Assembly (NCBI GenBank): GCA_958496175.1
Contig: OY292275.1
Span: 39,199,701-39,263,700 of the forward strand
Reading direction: 5' to 3'
Length of the DNA: 64,000 bases
Origin: Sisyra terminalis
Lineage: Eukaryota; Arthropoda; Insecta; Neuroptera; Sisyridae
Both the position numbers and the translations under genes were made by a program. Below are positions 40,591 to 50,862 of this stretch, in pieces. Each line of letters starts with the position of its first letter. The stretch's first letter is position 1. Below the pieces are notes generated by a model. That model was not told where the DNA came from, searched no databases, and saw only the letters and a program-made list of their open reading frames with translations.

Positions 40591-42836
40591 ATGGCACTTA
40601 TAAAGTCTTTTTTTCGAAAAAAAATTATTGTGAACGCAGAAGAAAATAAATTAGCGCGTGTTTTAAATGTTTTTGATTTAACATTTCTTGGCGTTGGGAG
40701 TACCTTAGGATTAGGAGCATACGTTTTAGCAGGATCTGTCGCCAAAACAATCGCAGGCCCAGCCGTTTGTATTTCTTTTGTAATTGCTTCAATTGCATCG
40801 CTGTTTGCTGGTAACTATACAGAGCAATATATTTTTTTCTATTTCATTTAAATTTCCAACAATAGCCGTTTGCTATGCTGAATTTGCTGCGCGAGTTCCT
40901 AAAGCTGGCTCAGCATATGCCTACAGTTATGTATGCGTTGGAGAGATAATCGCATTCACCATTGGTTGGAATTATGTATCCTGTATAGGTTTGTATGACT
41001 TATATTTTAATGTATAAATATTTTCTCATATTTGTTGTAGGAGCTTCGGGACTTGGAAAAGGTTTAAGTGCTTACATTGATTCATTATGCAACAACACAA
41101 TTGAAAACACAATGAGAGAATATTTTCCAATTAATGTAAACTTCTTAGCACCTTACCCGGATTTTCTATCATTCTTTATTATACTAGTTCTTACAAGTAA
41201 GTTAAAATAAACAGAAAAAGGATAAAAACTTATAGTTTTTTTTTTAGTTATATTAGCATTGGGTGTTAAACATTCCGCAGAATTAAATAATGTTATGACT
41301 ATAATGAACTTAATAACTATAACGACAGTAATTATAGCTGGAGCTTTCAAAGGTATAAATTATAATTTACATGAAAGAAAGAAATACTTCTCTGTAAATA
41401 GAAAGCAAATATTGATATAATATTGAATACTTACTCAAACATTCAAAAATTTAATTTATACTGTAGTTGACTGTATTTAGCTAATCCATATAATTGGAAA
41501 ATACCAAAAAGTGAAATACCTCCGGAATATAAGGATACTGCTGGTAATGGCGGGTTTATGCCCTTTGGGATCACAGGAGTTGTACAAGGAGCGTCTAGAT
41601 CATTTTATGGTTTTGTTGGATTTGACACGATCGCTACCACCGGAGAAGAAGCCAAAAACCCCAAAAGAGATATGCCAAGATCTATCATGTATTCGTTATT
41701 AATTGTTTTTGTAGCATATATGGGAGTAGCAATAGTTTTGACCATGATGTGGCCTTATTATGATCAAGTATTTACGAATATATTCATCACTGTTCCGAAA
41801 GTTAAATTTTGATATGATTTTTTTTAGAATGAAGATGCACCTTTTCCATACGTATTTAAACAAGTTGGTTGGCCGGTGGTTGAATGGTTTGTTTCGATTG
41901 GAGCGATATTTGCATTGATGACAAGTCTTTTGGGATCTTTATTTGTAACTCCTAGAATAATGTATGCAATGGCAACCGATGGTTTAATTTATGAATGTTT
42001 TGCAAAAGTTCATCAAAAGACTAAAACCCCGGTTAATGCTATTATTTTTTCGGGATTACTTTCAGGTAGCTAGTGTTTTGAGAAATGAAAATATAAATAA
42101 TGCATTGAAAAACTTTATGATCTAAGGATCGTTTTCTTTTATTCTTAATTTAAATACTTTGATGGATGTTATGTCGATTGGAACTTTAATAACTTACACA
42201 ATTGTTGCTTCAAGCGTTTTAATATTACGGTAAAATTTAATTATTTGTTTATTTTTTTTTTATAAAATGTTTATACTTTTGCTTTTTTTTTAAGATATAA
42301 GGAACCTAAAGAAACCACTTTACAAGAAAATTCAAGTACTCTTGTTCATTATAGTCCGAAAACGATTTTTCTTGGTTTGTGCAATTTGAAAAATCAAAAA
42401 TATCCTACTACGCTGAGTACAAAAATTTCTATTTGGTCAATTATTTTATTTAGTATTTTATCATTTCTTGTATTATTTGTGTGCATTAATGTACAAACAA
42501 GTGATTTGATTTTAAACTATTCCGTTTTCATTGTTGGATTAGTTATTCTATTGCTTCTACTATTGATATTAAGTCGACAACCAAAATTAACTCCAGATTT
42601 GTTTTTCACTGTTTCTTTTATACCAATAGTTCCATGTTTAAGTATAGCTTTTAATGCGTATTTATTGGCTGAATTCAGTTATTTAACTTGGATATATGCG
42701 TTAGCCTGGTTTTTCTTAGGTAAATATATATACTTAACTTTAAAAACTAAATAAACTTCTATCTATGATTTTTTCAGGGTTTTTAGTCTATTTTTCTTAT
42801 GGGTGGAGACACAGTCAACTAAGAAACAAAAACTAA
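40591..42836 (+). CDS. Cationic amino-acid transporter CAT-B (571 aa)
   Basis: Nine exons: 40591-40810, 40866-40988, 41041-41196, 41248-41352, 41481-41767, 41828-42065, 42127-42229, 42295-42719 and 42778-42836; 1,716 nt with phases closed. Exons 3, 4, 6, 7 and 8 (156, 105, 238, 103 and 425 nt) have exactly the lengths of CAT-A, proving a duplicated gene structure. ATG 40591 starts [11 protein letters not shown]. Conserved blocks include [43 protein letters not shown] with the key Glu, and [14 protein letters not shown]. Oddities: the segment after GWN reads [13 protein letters not shown] instead of [15 protein letters not shown], and the cytoplasmic C-terminus is about 20 residues shorter than in CAT-A. 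An intact reading frame argues it is expressed; substrate preference may differ. Its introns are all short (50-130 bp). Confidence 0.92.
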
Positions 42837-42926
42837 AAATTGTATTTAAAATGTTAAGAAAATAGAAAAAAAATATGATAAGTATTGAAAGATTATAAAT
42901 CAAATTTTGGATTTTATATATATGCA

Positions 42927-42932
42927 AATAAA
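42927..42932 (+). terminator. CAT-B polyadenylation signal
   Basis: AATAAA 91 bp after the stop codon. The mariner insertion begins 18 bp downstream, so the cleavage site probably falls at or inside the transposon edge. Confidence 0.5.
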
Positions 42933-42950
42933 AGTTGCAAAATAATATTA

Positions 42951-43845
42951 GGAGTACAAATAAGTTTCCGCCGTTTTTTAACACAAATTAAATATTTATT
43001 ATAGAAGAACGGTAATATAAATTTATTTAAAATATTGCCCATCACTTGCAACCACTTTTTCCCATCTCTCAGGCAGCATTCGAATCCCACGTCTGAAGAA
43101 CTCCTTGTCTTTTGAGGCTATCCACGAATCAACCCAATTTTTGGTATCCTCATAAGATGTAAACCGCTGCGCCGTCAGAGCATGTGCCATGGACCAGAAC
43201 AGGTGATAATCGGACGGTGCAATGTCTGGTGAATACGGCGGGTGGGGTAACACTTCCCAATCAAGTGTTTCCAAGTACTTTTTCACGGGAGCCGCAACAT
43301 GTGGACGAGCATTGTCATGCAGAAGAATAATTTTTTCGTGTCTAGAATAGTCTAGAATAGAATAGAGACTGCTTGCTGAGTGACTTCTAATGTTAGAGCA
43401 AGTTCTTTTTGTGTTTGAGATGAATCTTCCTCCAATAATTCCTCCAATTCTGCATCCTCGTAAATTTTTGGCCTTCCACTGCGATCTTTGTCTTCTACGT
43501 CGAAATCACCGTTTTTAAACTTTTGAAACCACTCTCGACACGTTCTCTCACTCAAAGCACCCTCACCATATGCTTCTACGATCAATTGATGCGCCTCAGC
43601 AGCAGATTTCTTTAAATTAAAGAAGTAAACTAATATTTCCCGCAAATGACGCTTACTTGGCTCAAATTTTGACATTTTCAACTTATAAAAATTATATTTT
43701 ACCAATATAAAATCAATAATATTAATAGGTTATGTTGTTCTTGAATGTCCAAACTATTCTTTAAGCCGGTTATCATCTGCGAAAGCTAACCGAAACTCCG
43801 TGTCGCACCATCTACAATAAAACGGCGGAAACTTATTTGTACACC
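42951..43845 (-). mobile_element. Internally deleted mariner element with intact ends
   Basis: An 895-bp element flanked by TA on both sides. The inverted termini start GGWGTACAAATAAGTTTCCG and match at 26 of 27 positions. The minus strand encodes the N-terminal helix-turn-helix part (MSKFEPSKRHLREILVYF from 43675, to TQQAVSILF) and then, after a deletion, HDNARPHVAAPV and PYSPDIAPSDYHLF through to VASDGQYFK. The second and third catalytic Asp are 34 residues apart, the D34D spacing of mariner. The first catalytic Asp and several hundred bp around it are missing compared with the usual 1.3-kb element, and the N-terminal frame stops at the junction. The transposase is dead but the termini look mobilisable in trans. 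The high similarity of the termini implies a fairly recent arrival. Confidence 0.92.
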
Positions 43846-43864
43846 TAATATATGCCGAATATAT

Positions 43865-44311
43865 TGTAACGTGACGTCTCAAAACTGTAATGAGATGGCT
43901 TTTATTCGTTCTTTTAATTTCTTTTGAAAATAAATAATCACTTTCACACTTAACAATCACTTTTTTTATTACACTTGTATACACTTTTTATTACACAATT
44001 ACACTTGTCAAAACAATCACTTAAATGACAATAATTGAAATCACACTAAGAATCGTTTTGTTGTAACGGAAATTCACAACTGAATTTCTATATAGAACTG
44101 TCCTGTTGGTTTGAACTGAGCGCCTTATATACCCGCAACCCAACATTCTAGAATGTACTCCAATGTTCGTTAATGTTCCATTACTTACTAGATGTTTCTA
44201 GAACAATCTATATGTGCATTCGCATTGGTGGGAGAGAGAAAGAAGTCACTCAGCCAATCACGTGCCGGCATGACACAAAGTGAGACACAAACTTTGTCCC
44301 TTTCTGTTACA
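43865..44311 (-). mobile_element. Solo LTR, probable Gypsy-type
   Basis: A 447-bp block with ends TGTAAC and GTTACA, flanked by ATAT (or ATATAT) on both sides. In minus orientation the order is right for an LTR: upstream region, TATA box (TATATAA, 44131-44125), then polyadenylation signal AATAAA (43906-43901) and the end ACGTTACA. An ATAT target with 4-bp duplication is the habit of 17.6/297-type Gypsy elements. No internal domain or second LTR is nearby, so it is a recombination-derived solo LTR. The region upstream of the TATA box carries two TTCTAGAA motifs (44146-44153, 44196-44203). Confidence 0.75.
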
Positions 44312-45120
44312 ATATATAGCAAAATAAGAATATAAGGAGTGCTTTTTTCGTTGAAAATGAATGCAGAATTGTAGGTTCAATCGTCGAAGTAAAAGGCATG
44401 CAAAAAATGTTCGCTTGTAATCAGTCATTTTCAAAGGCTGAATTTTCCTTAATGACTAGTTTTTACAACGGGTTACAACTATGACCTTAAGTGAATAACA
44501 TTATAAAAATTTCTTTGTCCTGCGTGCAAGTGACCATCACAATTTCAAAATTGCAAAAAGGACAATTTTATCGCAAATTAAGGGCTTGATTTAAGGTCTT
44601 AATAAAGGGAATTTTCAATATTAAATTCTTGATTAAATTTCGTTAAACTATCCGCGACCGAATTTCTAGAGAAGCGTAGTCGAAGAAGGCTACGTAGTTT
44701 CAAATTGGCCTAAAGGATGAAGTGAAAAAACATTTCTTTTAATTTCCCGATAATGTTTGAATAAGAGCTTCCCAATTACACATTTGGAAAGTTTTTGAAT
44801 TTAATTAAAACTTCTTGACGTCCTGAATAGCATTACATCCTAACAATATCTTAAGGATCAATATAGAAATAAAAAACATTTATGCTTATTAAAGATATTT
44901 AAAAAATCGCATATTTTTCTACCGAATCTCATATCAACCAAACACATCTACCGTACGAGTATGAAGCATTGAGAGTGATATTCAGTAAAAACTTTTACCT
45001 AGCGTCGCAACAGATATACGGTAATGTCTAAATAATTGCCTATCTGTATTTAATTAGACATTCCTGGGTTCACACTTCCAGTATCAGATGTCTTGATCCC
45101 CCGACAAAACATCCTCCGAT
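44312..45120. other. Gene-free stretch
   Basis: No supported gene or repeat end. Open frames are short and uninformative. Confidence 0.45.
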
Positions 45121-45291
45121 AGCTTACTGATGGCCAAGTGGTCTAGGTAACCGCTCCAAAAAACTGGTAGGTAGTGGGCTCGATCCTCGTATCGTGCAAA
45201 TTTTCAATATTTTTCGATAACGGATTTAATTAACCCTAAAGTCGCTAAAAGACCTTAGTAGTTATATATTGATGGTAAATAAAAAATAACA
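45121..45291 (+). mobile_element. tRNA-derived SINE, copy 7
   Basis: Near-complete copy: A box TGGCCAAGTGGTCTAGGTAA, B box GGGCTCGATCC, and tail ending GATGGTAAATAAAAAATAAC. Target duplications are not clear. Confidence 0.82.
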
Positions 45292-45649
45292 AAACCTCCC
45301 CGTTCTAAATATCCCCAAACATAATACCACTAAGATAAAATATCCCAGACAGTTGATCCTTCGGTTGTTAATTACCAATTTTTCGTACCCTAGTTTTTCC
45401 TGAAAAAAAAAACACCCAAACGTAATCGTTCTCTCCGCTTTTTTTATTTTTCTCGCTATTATCTTGAAAAAAATACCAAAATGCAATAGTTCCTTTCATT
45501 ATTAATTAATTACACTACCTCTTCTTTTACTTTTTTTATTTTTATAAATATTGTCACAGAAAATTAAACACAAGAGATTCAGCGGTGGTGCCCCGGTGGG
45601 GGTTGAGAGGCAAATCCCCCAAATTTGAAACAAATATATCTGAAATATT

Positions 45650-45740
45650 AATTTAATTATGGTTCAATTTAAACGCGAATTAAATTAAAAACCAAGTATA
45701 AAATGTAACGTTGTCAGATATTGAGGAGTGATATTACAAG
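45650..45740. mobile_element. MITE family A, copy 4 (fragment)
   Basis: One arm only: CGCGAATTAAATTAAAAACC followed by AAAATGTAACGTTGTCAGAT, the same order as in the right arms of copies 1 and 5. Confidence 0.5.
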
Positions 45741-46025
45741 GGATTTTGCCCCTGGTACCCTTATGTATATTTTTTTACCACAAAAAATAGGTGGATCCGT
45801 TGTTGATCGAAGTATTGCCAAATTTTCTGTTGTCGGGATATTTTGTCAGGAGTTCCTTTTCACTAACCCCCTTTTGAGCGCTTTAATATTATATTTTTTT
45901 TATTGTAAACAATATTTTACTTCACTTAATCTTGGGGCAATTCAGCTTTCAGCCTCTTTTTTATTTTATCACGTTCAATTCCGTATATATTATCGTGGCT
46001 TTCCAGTCTGTTAAGGTACGTTTCT

Positions 46026-46134
46026 TTAAGGGGGTGCTCTGGTTTAATGGGTTCAAAAAAAAAGTTTTTTTTTAAATAAATTGTTTCCATTATGTGTCTA
46101 GCAATCAGGGTGTCAAACCAGAGGACCTCCTTAA
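46026..46134. mobile_element. TTAA-ended repeat family C, short copy
   Basis: A 109-bp element bounded by TTAA on both sides, with inverted termini TTAAGGGGGTGCTCTGGTTT and the inverse of TTAAGGAGGTCCTCTGGTTT. The interior AAATTGTTTCC matches the larger copies at 17534 and 59141, so it is an internally deleted derivative. Confidence 0.65.
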
Positions 46135-46790
46135 GCTACTAGATGTGCGCCAAGATGTAATCAACGTTAAGCTCCCGTTGAGCGTTCGTGATATACCATG
46201 GAGCGTTAACGTTTATTCTTAGTATTTTATTTTGGAAAGCTTGAGACCAGACAAGTGCAACATAAGTAATTAGTGGTCGCAAGCAAGAGATTTTTGTTTA
46301 AGGGATATTTTTTGGGTCAATTTGGCCTGCGGATATTTCGTTAGAGAATCTAATATGGAACCAAAAGATCAAGATTTTCAAGAAACGTAGTTGCAAAAAA
46401 AAAATCAATCAAAAATTATTGTAAACCATTACGTTTTTTTCTTTTGAAAATCTAGAGAAATCATCTGAAAAGTGAAAAACGAAGTTTTAATTTTTTTGAG
46501 AATCCGTATTTCGTAAACTATGCAATATAACACTTTGTTTTTACCTCGTTGAAGTCTATGAGAATTCGTCTTCAAATTGTGACGCCAAAAGAACCGTAAT
46601 CTTGCCAAATATTCCGTTGTAGTGATATCTCACGGTTTTTTTTGTCTTATGAATATTTGGTCTGCGTATATTTTATCGAGGATCAAACGTTATGGGACCA
46701 AAAAAAATTTGTCAAGAAATGTAATTGATTAATCAAAAACAAAATCGTATCCAAAGTAAAACTACTGGATTTTAGTTTGAATTGAAAGTA

Positions 46791-46796
46791 TTTATT
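46791..46796 (-). terminator. Polyadenylation signal of the secreted-protein gene
   Basis: AATAAA on the minus strand, 64 bp past the stop codon at 46860. Confidence 0.5.
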
Positions 46797-46859
46797 TTAA
46801 CAAACTTAACAAAAATATTATAAATAGTCAATATTATAAAATATCACTCATTAAAAAAA

Positions 46860-48492
46860 TTAATTCTTGCACGCCCGAAGTTCTTTCTTCGCTAAACTCT
46901 TACAAAGTTGAGGCGATGCAACAATATCACCCAAAAACACACTTAATAGATAGAAGTCTTTGTTTTTGTTCGGCGTTGATTTGTAATGACTGTAAAAACC
47001 AAATAAATGTATTTCTATTAAATATTTTTTTCATACCTAAGAATAACCTGAAAATTTCGTCCCAAGTGGGTAGATCATGAGCTTTTCCTCGATCATTTTT
47101 GGCTTTGATCGCATTCTCTATGCAAACATTTTCGTAAATACAAACATCTTTTCCAAACTCGCTGATAAGCTTCCTCTCAACAATTGCGATATTTATTTCT
47201 TCAGAGGCGATGTCAATAATTTCTCGTCTTGAGCGAGCATACGTACCTGTAATTATAAACAGTAATTAATGTAATTTAACACGCAAAGAATTAATTAATT
47301 GTGGTCGTAATATCAATCGCATATTATATAATTATTATGGCAGTAGTTCTTCTTCCATGACTGTGAGGAAATAGTATTTATTTCCGATTTGTTTTACTTA
47401 TTCTACTGAATACATTACTTTTATGTGGGTTGAATATTAATTTCCCATATTTCATAATAAAAAATCAAAAAGAATTCATTTCTAAAGTCATAATCTTTGG
47501 GTAAATGAAATCAGTTTCACTGCAGAATTGCACAAACCTTCTGTGACTTTTAATACAGATTTAGCATTAATGTCAATGAATGTTGTAATTGCTCTTACAC
47601 ATTATTATAACATTCAAAAGACAACATTTTCAAATGACGACTCAACTTTCACATGCATTAAAAGTGGCTCAACGTATACGTGAAGGTTGTGCTAAAAGTT
47701 GATTATGCAAAATAATTATTGTAAGCGATTGAGTAAATCTGATTATATTAAGATTGATGGGATTTAATTATTCGATCTGAAAAGTTCACAATTCATTGAT
47801 TGAGGAAAAAAAATTTAATGGCTTTATCACCTCTATTATTATTTGAATTTAATATATACACACTTATGTGAAAGTAAACGATGAATGCGACATTTTGATT
47901 TGATTATTTATTTAATATTAAATAGCTCTTAAAACTGCTAGATACTTAAAAAGAAAAAATGAAATAAGAAGATTATTTTCAAAGAAAAGTTTTTAGAATT
48001 AAGTTAAGAGAAAATAGAAATTAATATTTAATAAGCCAAAAATTTTATGGTTTTCCAATTAACTGAAAAGCGATTAATTAAGCATTCATTTTTAGTGTAT
48101 CAAAAATAAATTAAACGTGAGTGTAAATGCACTTTATTAACCGAAACATTGACCGCGGCATGATATAATTGAAATTTCCTCTTACTTTTTCCCATAATAC
48201 AAAGAAATGTACCATAATGTTGTTTAACAAAAAAAAAAAATGAATCAAAATAATTAAAATATAAGTCTATATCTTTTCACTTACGGGGATTTAAAGAATA
48301 AGCAAGTTTTCTAACGAAGTTTGAAATCCTTACAGCCATAATAATAACAGGAAAACCAACAAGTTCCACTGGCAGTTCTAAGGCTGGCTGATCTTGAGGT
48401 TTTGGTGAAGCAACACTTACATCAAAACTAACAATCAAAAACAACAACTGAACTAAAACGGCTACATTTGTTATGATTTTCCACAAATTCAT
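46860..48492 (-). CDS. Secreted four-cysteine protein with furin-type site, family unrecognised (178 aa)
   Basis: Three exons, 48492-48285, 47246-47048 and 46989-46860, sum to 537 nt and close in frame. The ATG at 48492 begins MNLWKIITNVAVLVQLLF, a clear signal peptide with likely cleavage near residues 28-29 (VAS-PKP). The next 45 residues are Pro-rich then hydrophobic. R74-S75-R76-R77 matches the furin consensus R-x-R-R and would release a C-terminal domain of about 101 residues starting EIIDIASEEINIAIVERK. That domain has four cysteines (105, 111, 165, 176), fitting two disulfides, and the segment DFYLLSVFLGDIVASPQLC. I do not recognise the family and assign no function; the arrangement suits an extracellular signalling, cuticular or haemolymph protein. 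A TATA-like box lies just upstream and a polyadenylation signal downstream, so the model looks complete. Confidence 0.8.
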
Positions 48493-48529
48493 TGTATATT
48501 CTTTTAACAAAATAACAAGAATAGGAAAT

Positions 48530-48537
48530 TTTTATAT
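48530..48537 (-). promoter_or_regulatory. Candidate TATA box of the secreted-protein gene
   Basis: ATATAAAAA on the minus strand about 40 bp before the ATG. If used, the 5' untranslated region would be only about 10-15 nt, which is short but possible. Confidence 0.35.
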
Positions 48538-49136
48538 CCACACTATTATATCAGAACTTATAACAATATTATGAATCATAAAGAAAGTGAAATCCGTTAA
48601 CGAGTGCTGGAGTCACTATAATATTATATATTATTCATCGGACTGTTGAGCACTTTGTGAAGTCTTTCAGTCTCGACACTTACTTAATGTAGTATATGCT
48701 TATTACCCACTAAAAGTACCTCAAAGTGAAAGTTTTATCATTTTCATCCGCGTTCTATCTGTTACGCCCAAATCGACGTGGGTACAATGCACGTAGCACA
48801 TCTCAATATTACTCAATTATTTGTGTGAACATGAACTTCATAGTTTTACTTACCGTTTTTTTATGAGTATCGAACAACGAAAATATTTGAGAGAAATTAT
48901 TTCCTATTTCAACAATGCTTACACATTTCTTAAGAAAAGAACAAATAAGAACTTAGATAATCTTCAAAATTTTTAAAGGTATAATGATAATAAAATGAAG
49001 AAAGATTAATCAAAAAATTAAAAAAAAAACGCATTTCAATAAATTATTAACAAAAAAAAAAATCAAATAGATACACCTTTTTCTGTTTTACACGAATTTG
49101 ATTTAACGCGAATTAAATAGAAAAAAGGCTCAAGTC

Positions 49137-49350
49137 TCTTTTAGCACACTTAAATCTGGCAACGTTACATTTTCGACTTTGATTTTATTTTAATTCGCGA
49201 AGAAATCGGCCCATAATGAAAATTTAGTCACAAAAGAGAAAATTATACCATATTAGAATTGAATTAATAAAAAAGTCGCGAATAGAATAAAAAACAAAGT
49301 CGAAAATGCAACGTCGCTGGATTTAAGTGGACTAAAAAGGATTTGAGTCG
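49137..49350. mobile_element. MITE family A, copy 5
   Basis: Complete palindromic copy inserted in unit 1. Ends are GGCTCAAGTCTCTTTTAG and the inverse of CGACTCAAATCC. The interior shares ATCTGGCAACGTTACATTTT and AAATCGGCCCATAATGAAAA with copy 1, with which it aligns end to end. Confidence 0.75.
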
Positions 49351-49691
49351 AAAAAAAATATCTTTTAACACGATTTGTTTTGTTTTAACACAAAGTTTTG
49401 CATAAACACGCAATAAATTCTTAAGTGAACTCTAACAAGATTGTTTTAGTATTCTGTATATCTAATTCTCTTTTTACACGTGTTTTTACACAAAATTTTC
49501 GGAAATGTATCTACTGTGTAAAAATAGAATTAAGTGTTAATACCGATATAAACAAATTTGACGTAGGTATCAGTCTTAAAGTTTGGTGATTTGTACTCGG
49601 AACAAATAAGTACTTAGATAATATTTTAAATTTGTAAGGGTAAAATATTAATGCTAGAAAGAAAATGAATTTAAAAAAATAAAAAAATACA

Positions 49692-49860
49692 GAATATTAT
49701 TTATTTTTTAGCAGGAATATGGACTTAAGGATGTAAATCCATATACTAATAATTAATTCAGCGACATTTCGGTCCTTTATTTGACCTTCAAGGGCCTTCA
49801 TTGGAAGGGCCTTCATTAAATCATTTAAGTTCACTCCTGCTAAAAAAAAATAATATTATG
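49692..49860. mobile_element. Short MITE with TTTTAGCAGGA termini
   Basis: Inverted arms ATATTATTTATTTTTTAGCA and the inverse ATATTATTTTTTTTAGCAGG flank about 90 bp that includes a direct repeat of AAGGGCCTTCATT. It interrupts unit 2 relative to unit 1. No second copy of this family was seen. Confidence 0.55.
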
Positions 49861-50032
49861 TACAGTATGTACACAACCAATTTATCAATAAAAAATACAT
49901 TTAAATAAAATATTTACAAAAACAAAACATGATTACACCTAATTTTCTTTTTTACACGATTTTGATTTAGCACGAGTTAAAAAAAATCTTATATAAATTC
50001 TAATAAGATTTTTTTAAATTTTTTATAAATTT

Positions 50033-50862
50033 GTTATTTAATCGTCACTTTATAACAACTAAGATCTTTAGTGACTCTAGTGTTAATAAAATCCATAATC
50101 GAGAAATATCGAAAATTAGTTCGATGCGAGTACCAGCACCTACCAGTTTTGGATCGGTCATCTAGACCAGTACTTCGCAACCGGTATGCCGTGAGCTTAT
50201 ACAGGCGTACCGCGCTCAAATACCATTTATTTGACATTTTCATAAATACTTCCCTGTTAAAGAAAAGCAAAACTTGAAACGATTTTTAATGGGGTTTTCG
50301 AAGATTAAAATGCCTTTAAATGTCTTTCCTGTGCCACTTCAAAATGATAGAAATGCAACTGAAATAACGATTGAATGCTAAAAAATCATGGGATAGTTAA
50401 TATTGTCTTTGTTATGCTCTAACAAAAGTTACCAATTGGTTTTTAAAAGTTATATTTTTGATATTGTAGCGAAATAAAAAAGAATTTAATACACGCTATG
50501 AAATAGAATAGAATATGTGGAAATGTATAGAAATCAATAGTAAAAAATATGCAACTGATGCGTAGTGTTTCGTGGCATGTCTGATCACCGGCCATATATA
50601 TGTAGTTGTTCTTTTTTTGTTACATGTATATCAGCTTTTCTAGCAACCTTGTTAGAATGCAACCGATTATTAAAAACGCTCAAAGAAATTATAAAAGGCA
50701 TTTAAAAACATATAAATTTTAATTGCTTCTTTTTAACAGGAATCGTATATGACAATATATTTTAGCTTTTGGTGTACCGTGAAATTCTAGAAAAATTGTT
50801 TGTGTTTTGGAGATGAGAAAAGGGTGCGGAGCACTGATCCAGACAACTCGGCCTCCAGTAAG
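50033..50862 (-). mobile_element. tRNA-derived SINE, copy 8, split by a hAT-like insertion
   Basis: The 3' two-thirds lie at 50033-50159 and the head remnant (CTTACTGGAGGCCGAGTT in minus orientation) at 50845-50862. The two parts join correctly when the intervening hAT-like element is removed. Unit 1 of the tandem duplication shows the site without the SINE (near 49440-49450). Confidence 0.82.
50168..50836. mobile_element. hAT-like nonautonomous element nested in a SINE (669 bp)
   Basis: Termini CAGTACTTCGCAACCGG and the inverse CAGTGCTCCGCACCCTT agree at most positions. The flanking 8-bp duplication is ATCTAGAC (50160-50167) versus ATCCAGAC (50837-50844), 7 of 8 identical, the length expected for hAT transposition. 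No transposase frame is present. A segment near 50280-50326 resembles repeat family B. Confidence 0.8.

Noticed and set aside
43754..43984. Minus-strand open frame of 76 codons
   Set aside because: Runs across the mariner terminus and the solo LTR boundary, so it cannot be a gene.
45721..46014. Plus-strand open frame of 97 codons
   Set aside because: No motif, composition is AT/Phe-rich, and it overlaps MITE family A and ACAAAATATCC-type repeat pieces.
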